The notes under the pieces are model-generated. The model did no database searches and was not told the origin of the DNA. It saw only the letters and a list, made by a program, of their open reading frames with translations. Made by a program: the position numbers and the translations under genes. 64,000 nt of DNA from Acanthosepion esculentum (taxonomy: Eukaryota; Mollusca; Cephalopoda; Sepiida; Sepiidae): the NCBI GenBank assembly GCA_964036315.1, contig CAXIWW010000817.1, positions 7,103,501 through 7,167,500 on the forward strand, read 5' to 3'. Below, piece by piece: positions 60,701 through 64,000 of this stretch; the stretch's first letter is position 1, and each line of letters starts with the position of its first letter.

Positions 60701-62165
60701 ACAAGCAATCTCAGGCTGCTAGAAGACGAATTCTCCTGGCTCTATTGTGACAACTGCCTTACAAGCAATCTCAGGCTGCCGCTAGTCCAATTCTCCTGAC
60801 TTTTTGTTATAATTGACTTACAAGCATTCCCAGGCTGCTAGTAACCGTTTTCCCCTGGCTCATTTCTGGCATCTGTCTTACAAGCATTCTCAGGCTTCAG
60901 CAATATGAATTCTCCTGGCTTTTTGTGCGAATTACCTTACAAGCAATCCCAGGCGTCTACGAGCCGATTTCTCCTTGCTTTTTTGTGGCAACAGCCTTAC
61001 AAGAAATCTCAGGCTGCTAAAAGCCAAATTCTCCTGGCGCTTTTGTGACAACTGCCTTACAAGCAATGTCAGGCTGCTACGAGGAAACTTCTCTTGGCTC
61101 TATATACTGAAACTGCCTTACAAGCAATCTCAGGCCGCTACAAGCCGAATACGCCTGGCTCGTTTGTGAGACTGCCTTGCAAGATATCTCAGGCCGCTAC
61201 AAATCGACATCTCCTGTCTCTTTTGTGACAACTGTCTTGCAAGCAATCTCAGGCTGACCCCAGCACAATTCTCCTGACTTTTTGTGCACATTGCCTTAAA
61301 GCAATCCCAGGTGGCTACGTGCCGATTTCTCCTGGCTCTTTTGTGGGAACTGCCTTGCAAGCAATCTCAGTCTGCAGCAAACCCAATTCTCCTGGCTCAT
61401 TTGTGGCAACTGCCTTAACAGCAATCTCACGCTGCTACAAAACGACATCTACAGTCTCTTTTTCTTAAAACTGCCTTACAAGCAATCTCAGCCTGCTACA
61501 AGCCGAATACGCCTGGCTCTTTTGTGAAACTGCTTTACAAGGAATCTCAGGCCGCTATAAATCGACATATCCTGGCTCTTTTGTGACAACTGCCTTACAA
61601 GCAATCTCAGGCTGCCGCTAGTCCAATTCTCCTGACTTTTTGTTATAATTGTCTTACAAGCAATCCCAGTCTGCTACGAAGCGATTTCTCCTGGCTCATC
61701 TATGGCATCTGCCTTACAAGCATTCTCTGGCTGCAGCTTTATGAATTCTCCTGGCTTTTTGTGCGAATTGCCTTACAAGAAATCCCAGGCGGCGACGAGC
61801 CGATTTCTCCTGGCTATTTTGTGGAAACTCCCTTACAAGAAATATCAGGCTGCTGAAAGCCGAATTCTCCATGCGCTTTGGTGACAACTGCCTTACAAGC
61901 AATCTCAGGCCGCTACAAATCGACATCTTTTGTCTCTTTTTTGACAACTGCCTTACAAGCAATCTCAGGCTCCTGCAAGCCGAATTCTCCTGGCTCTTTT
62001 GTGCAAATTGAATTACAAGCAATCCCAGGCGTCTACGAGCCGACGTCTCTTGGCTCTTTTGTGAAAACTGCCTTCAAAGCAATCTCAGGCTGCTACAAAA
62101 CGACATCTCCTGTCTCTTTTTTTCAAAACTGCCTTACAAGCAATCTCAGACAGCTACAAGCCGAA
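57714..62165 (+). repeat. 60-bp satellite, forward orientation
   Basis: About 74 monomers in forward orientation. It includes a threefold 836-bp higher-order repeat (58557-61064). It ends at CAGCTACAAGCCGAATAC, joined directly to the G-rich family in reverse orientation (GAGACAGTCCCAG). An open frame of 532 codons (61878-63476) runs across this border, which shows that open frames here do not respect repeat boundaries. Confidence 0.95.
58557..61064 (+). repeat. 836-bp higher-order unit, three tandem copies
   Basis: Copies at 58557-59392, 59393-60228 and 60229-61064. Each has about 14 monomers of the 60-bp family and starts near TCAGGCTGCCGCTAGTCC. The equivalent sites 58594, 59430 and 60266 are exactly 836 bp apart. 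Only a handful of differences are visible, such as AATTATCCTG (copy 1) against AATTCTCCTG (copy 2) and CAGTCTTCAGC against CAGGCTTCAGC. Confidence 0.95.
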
Positions 62166-64000
62166 TACGAGACAGTCCCAGAAAGTCCAACGCAGACGGC
62201 TCCCAGTCCCAGAAAGTCCCACGCAGACGACCCCCAGTCCCAGAAAAACCCACGCAGACGATCCCCCACCCAGGAGACAGTCCCAGAAAGTCCCACGCAG
62301 ACGAACCGCCACCCAGGAGACAGTCCCAGAAAGTCCCACGTAGACGAGCCCCCACCCAGGAGACAGTCCCAGAAAGTCCAACGAAGACGACCCCCACTGC
62401 CAAAAATTCCCACGCAGACGGACCCCAGTACCAGAAAGTCCCACGCAGACGACCCACACCCAGGAGACAGTCACAGAAAGACCCACGCAGACGACCCTCA
62501 GTACCAGAAAGTCCCACGCAGACGACCCCCAGTCCGAGAAAGTCCCACGCAGACGACCCACAGTCCCAGAAAGTCCCACGCAGACGACCCCCAGTCCCAG
62601 AAAGTCCCATGCAGACGACCCCCCACCAAGGAGACAGACACAGATATCCCACGCAGACGACCCCCCATCCAGGAGACAGTCCCAGAAAGTCCCATGCAGA
62701 CGAACCCAATCCAAGAAAGTCCCACGCAGACGACCCCCAGACAGGAGACAGTCCCAGCAAGTCCCACGCAGACGACCCCCAGTCACAGAAAGTCCGACGC
62801 AGACGAACACCCACCCAGGAGACAGTCCCAGAAACTCCCACGCAGACGACCCCCCACCGAGGAGACAGTCCTAGAAAGTCCCACGCAGACGACACCCAGT
62901 CCCAGAAAGTCCCACGCAGACGACCCCCACACAGGAGACGAACCCCACCTAGGGGACTGTCCCAGAAAGTCCCACGAAGACGACCCCCCCACGCATGAGA
63001 CAGTCCCAGAAAGTCCAACGCAGACGAACCCCCACACAAGAGAGAGTCCCAGAAAAACCAACGCAGAGGAACCCCAGTCCCAGAAAGTCCCACACAGACG
63101 ACCCCCAGTCCTAGGAAGTCCCATGCAGAAGACCCCCACCCAGGAGACAGTCCCAGAGAGTCCCAAACAGACAACCCCCCACCCAGGAGACAGTCCCAGA
63201 ATGTCCCACGCAGAAGACACCCAGTCCAATAAAGTCCCACGCAAACGACCCCCCACCCAGGAGTCAGTCCCAGAAAGTCCCACGCAGATGACACCCAGTC
63301 CCAGAATGTCCCAGGCATACGACCCCCAGTCCCAGAATGTCCCCCGCAGACGACCCCCTAGTCCCAGAAAGTCCCACGAATACGACCACCCCACCCAGGT
63401 GACAGTCCCAGAAAGTCCCACGCTGACGATCCCCAGCCCAGTAAGTCCCACGCAGACGACCACCCCACCCAGGTGACAGTCCCAGAAAGTCCCAAACAGA
63501 CAACCCCCCACCCAGGAGACAGTCCAAGAATGTCCCACGCAGAAGACACCCAGTCCAATAAAGTCCCACGCAGACGACCCCCCACCAAGGAGTCACTCCC
63601 AGAAAGTCCCACGCAGATGACCCCTAGTCCCAGAAAGTCCCACGCAGACGACCCCCAGTCCCACAAAGTCCAAAGCAGACGACCCCTCACCCAGGAGACA
63701 GTCCCAGAATGTCCAACGTAGACGACACCCAGTCCCAGAATGTCCCACGCTGACGACCCCCAGTCCCAGAATGTCCCACGCAGACGACCCCCTAGTCCCA
63801 GAAAGTCCCACGAAGACGACCACCCCACCCAGGTGACAGTCCCAGAAAGTCCCACGCTGACGACCCCCAGCCCAGTAATTCCCACGCAGACGACCACCCC
63901 ACCCAGGTGACAGTCCCAGAAAGTCCCACGCTGACTACCTCCACTCCCAGAAAGTCCCACGCAGACGACCCCCAGTTCCCGAAAGTCCAACGCAGACGAC
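62166..64000 (-). repeat. G-rich minisatellite array, reverse orientation
   Basis: On the + strand it reads CCCAGAAAGTCCCACGCAGA and CGACCCCCCACCCAGGAGAC, the reverse complement of the arrays at 16919 and 24360. Long and short units alternate. A later section (about 63360-63930) carries its own variant, CGACCACCCCACCCAGGTGA, repeated several times. The array runs off the right edge of the window. Confidence 0.95.

Noticed and set aside
61878..63476. 532-codon frame
   Set aside because: It runs across the border of two unrelated satellites (60-bp and reversed G-rich), which a real gene product would not be expected to do.
1..64000. tRNA, rRNA or other structured RNA genes
   Set aside because: No cloverleaf, A/B-box pair or conserved rRNA segment was recognised in any of the four units.

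Overview
The whole 64 kb window is tandemly repeated, satellite-type DNA. I see no protein-coding gene, tRNA, rRNA, CRISPR array or intact transposon that I can support. The size of the arrays, the higher-order repeats and the absence of operon-like gene packing point to a eukaryotic heterochromatic block (centromeric, pericentromeric, subtelomeric or interstitial). I do not recognise the repeat families and cannot name the species.

Four unrelated repeat families account for essentially every base. (1) A 60-bp family, recognised by CTTACAAGCAATCTCAGG in the orientation called + here. (2) A 73-bp family, recognised by CATATTTGAGCGTCTAATG and organised mostly as a three-monomer, 219-bp higher-order unit. 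(3) A family of about 395 bp, AT-rich and recognised by TCATTTGGTCAGATAGTAAA, which sits at nearly every border of the 73-bp arrays. (4) A G-rich minisatellite with a long (42/43-bp) and a short (30/31-bp) unit, recognised by GGGACTTTCTGGGACTG.

Layout: 60-bp (-) 1-1811; 395 fragment 1812-2096; 73-bp array 2097-14176; 395 x2 14177-14960; 60-bp (+) 14961-15680, then inverted 60-bp (-) 15681-16918; G-rich array (+) 16919-21450; two 73-bp monomers 21461-21617; 395 x2 21618-22401; 60-bp (+) then (-) 22402-24359; G-rich array (+) 24360-41940; 395 x5 41941-43822; 73-bp array 43823-54656; 395 x2.3 54657-55567; 60-bp (+) 55568-62165 with a small inverted island at 57522-57713; G-rich array in the opposite orientation 62166-64000.

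Several scales of duplication are superimposed. There is a 7441-bp tandem duplication spanning four families (14020/21461). Large units recur inside the G-rich array (about 1.2-1.5 kb, 1852 bp, about 2.7 kb, 1139 bp, 416 bp). Long duplicated blocks occur inside the 73-bp arrays (offsets 5467, 3279 and 4739/4885/4448). An 836-bp higher-order unit is present three times in the 60-bp array. Where duplicates differ in length, the difference is repeatedly a whole number of monomers (146 and 438 bp in the 73-bp family; 42 and 31 bp in the G-rich family).

The many long open frames (up to 879 codons) come from the repeats themselves. The G-rich unit has no stop codon in any of its six frames. The 60-bp unit is divisible by three, as is the 219-bp trimer, so a frame that is open once stays open until an indel. 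I therefore annotate no CDS.
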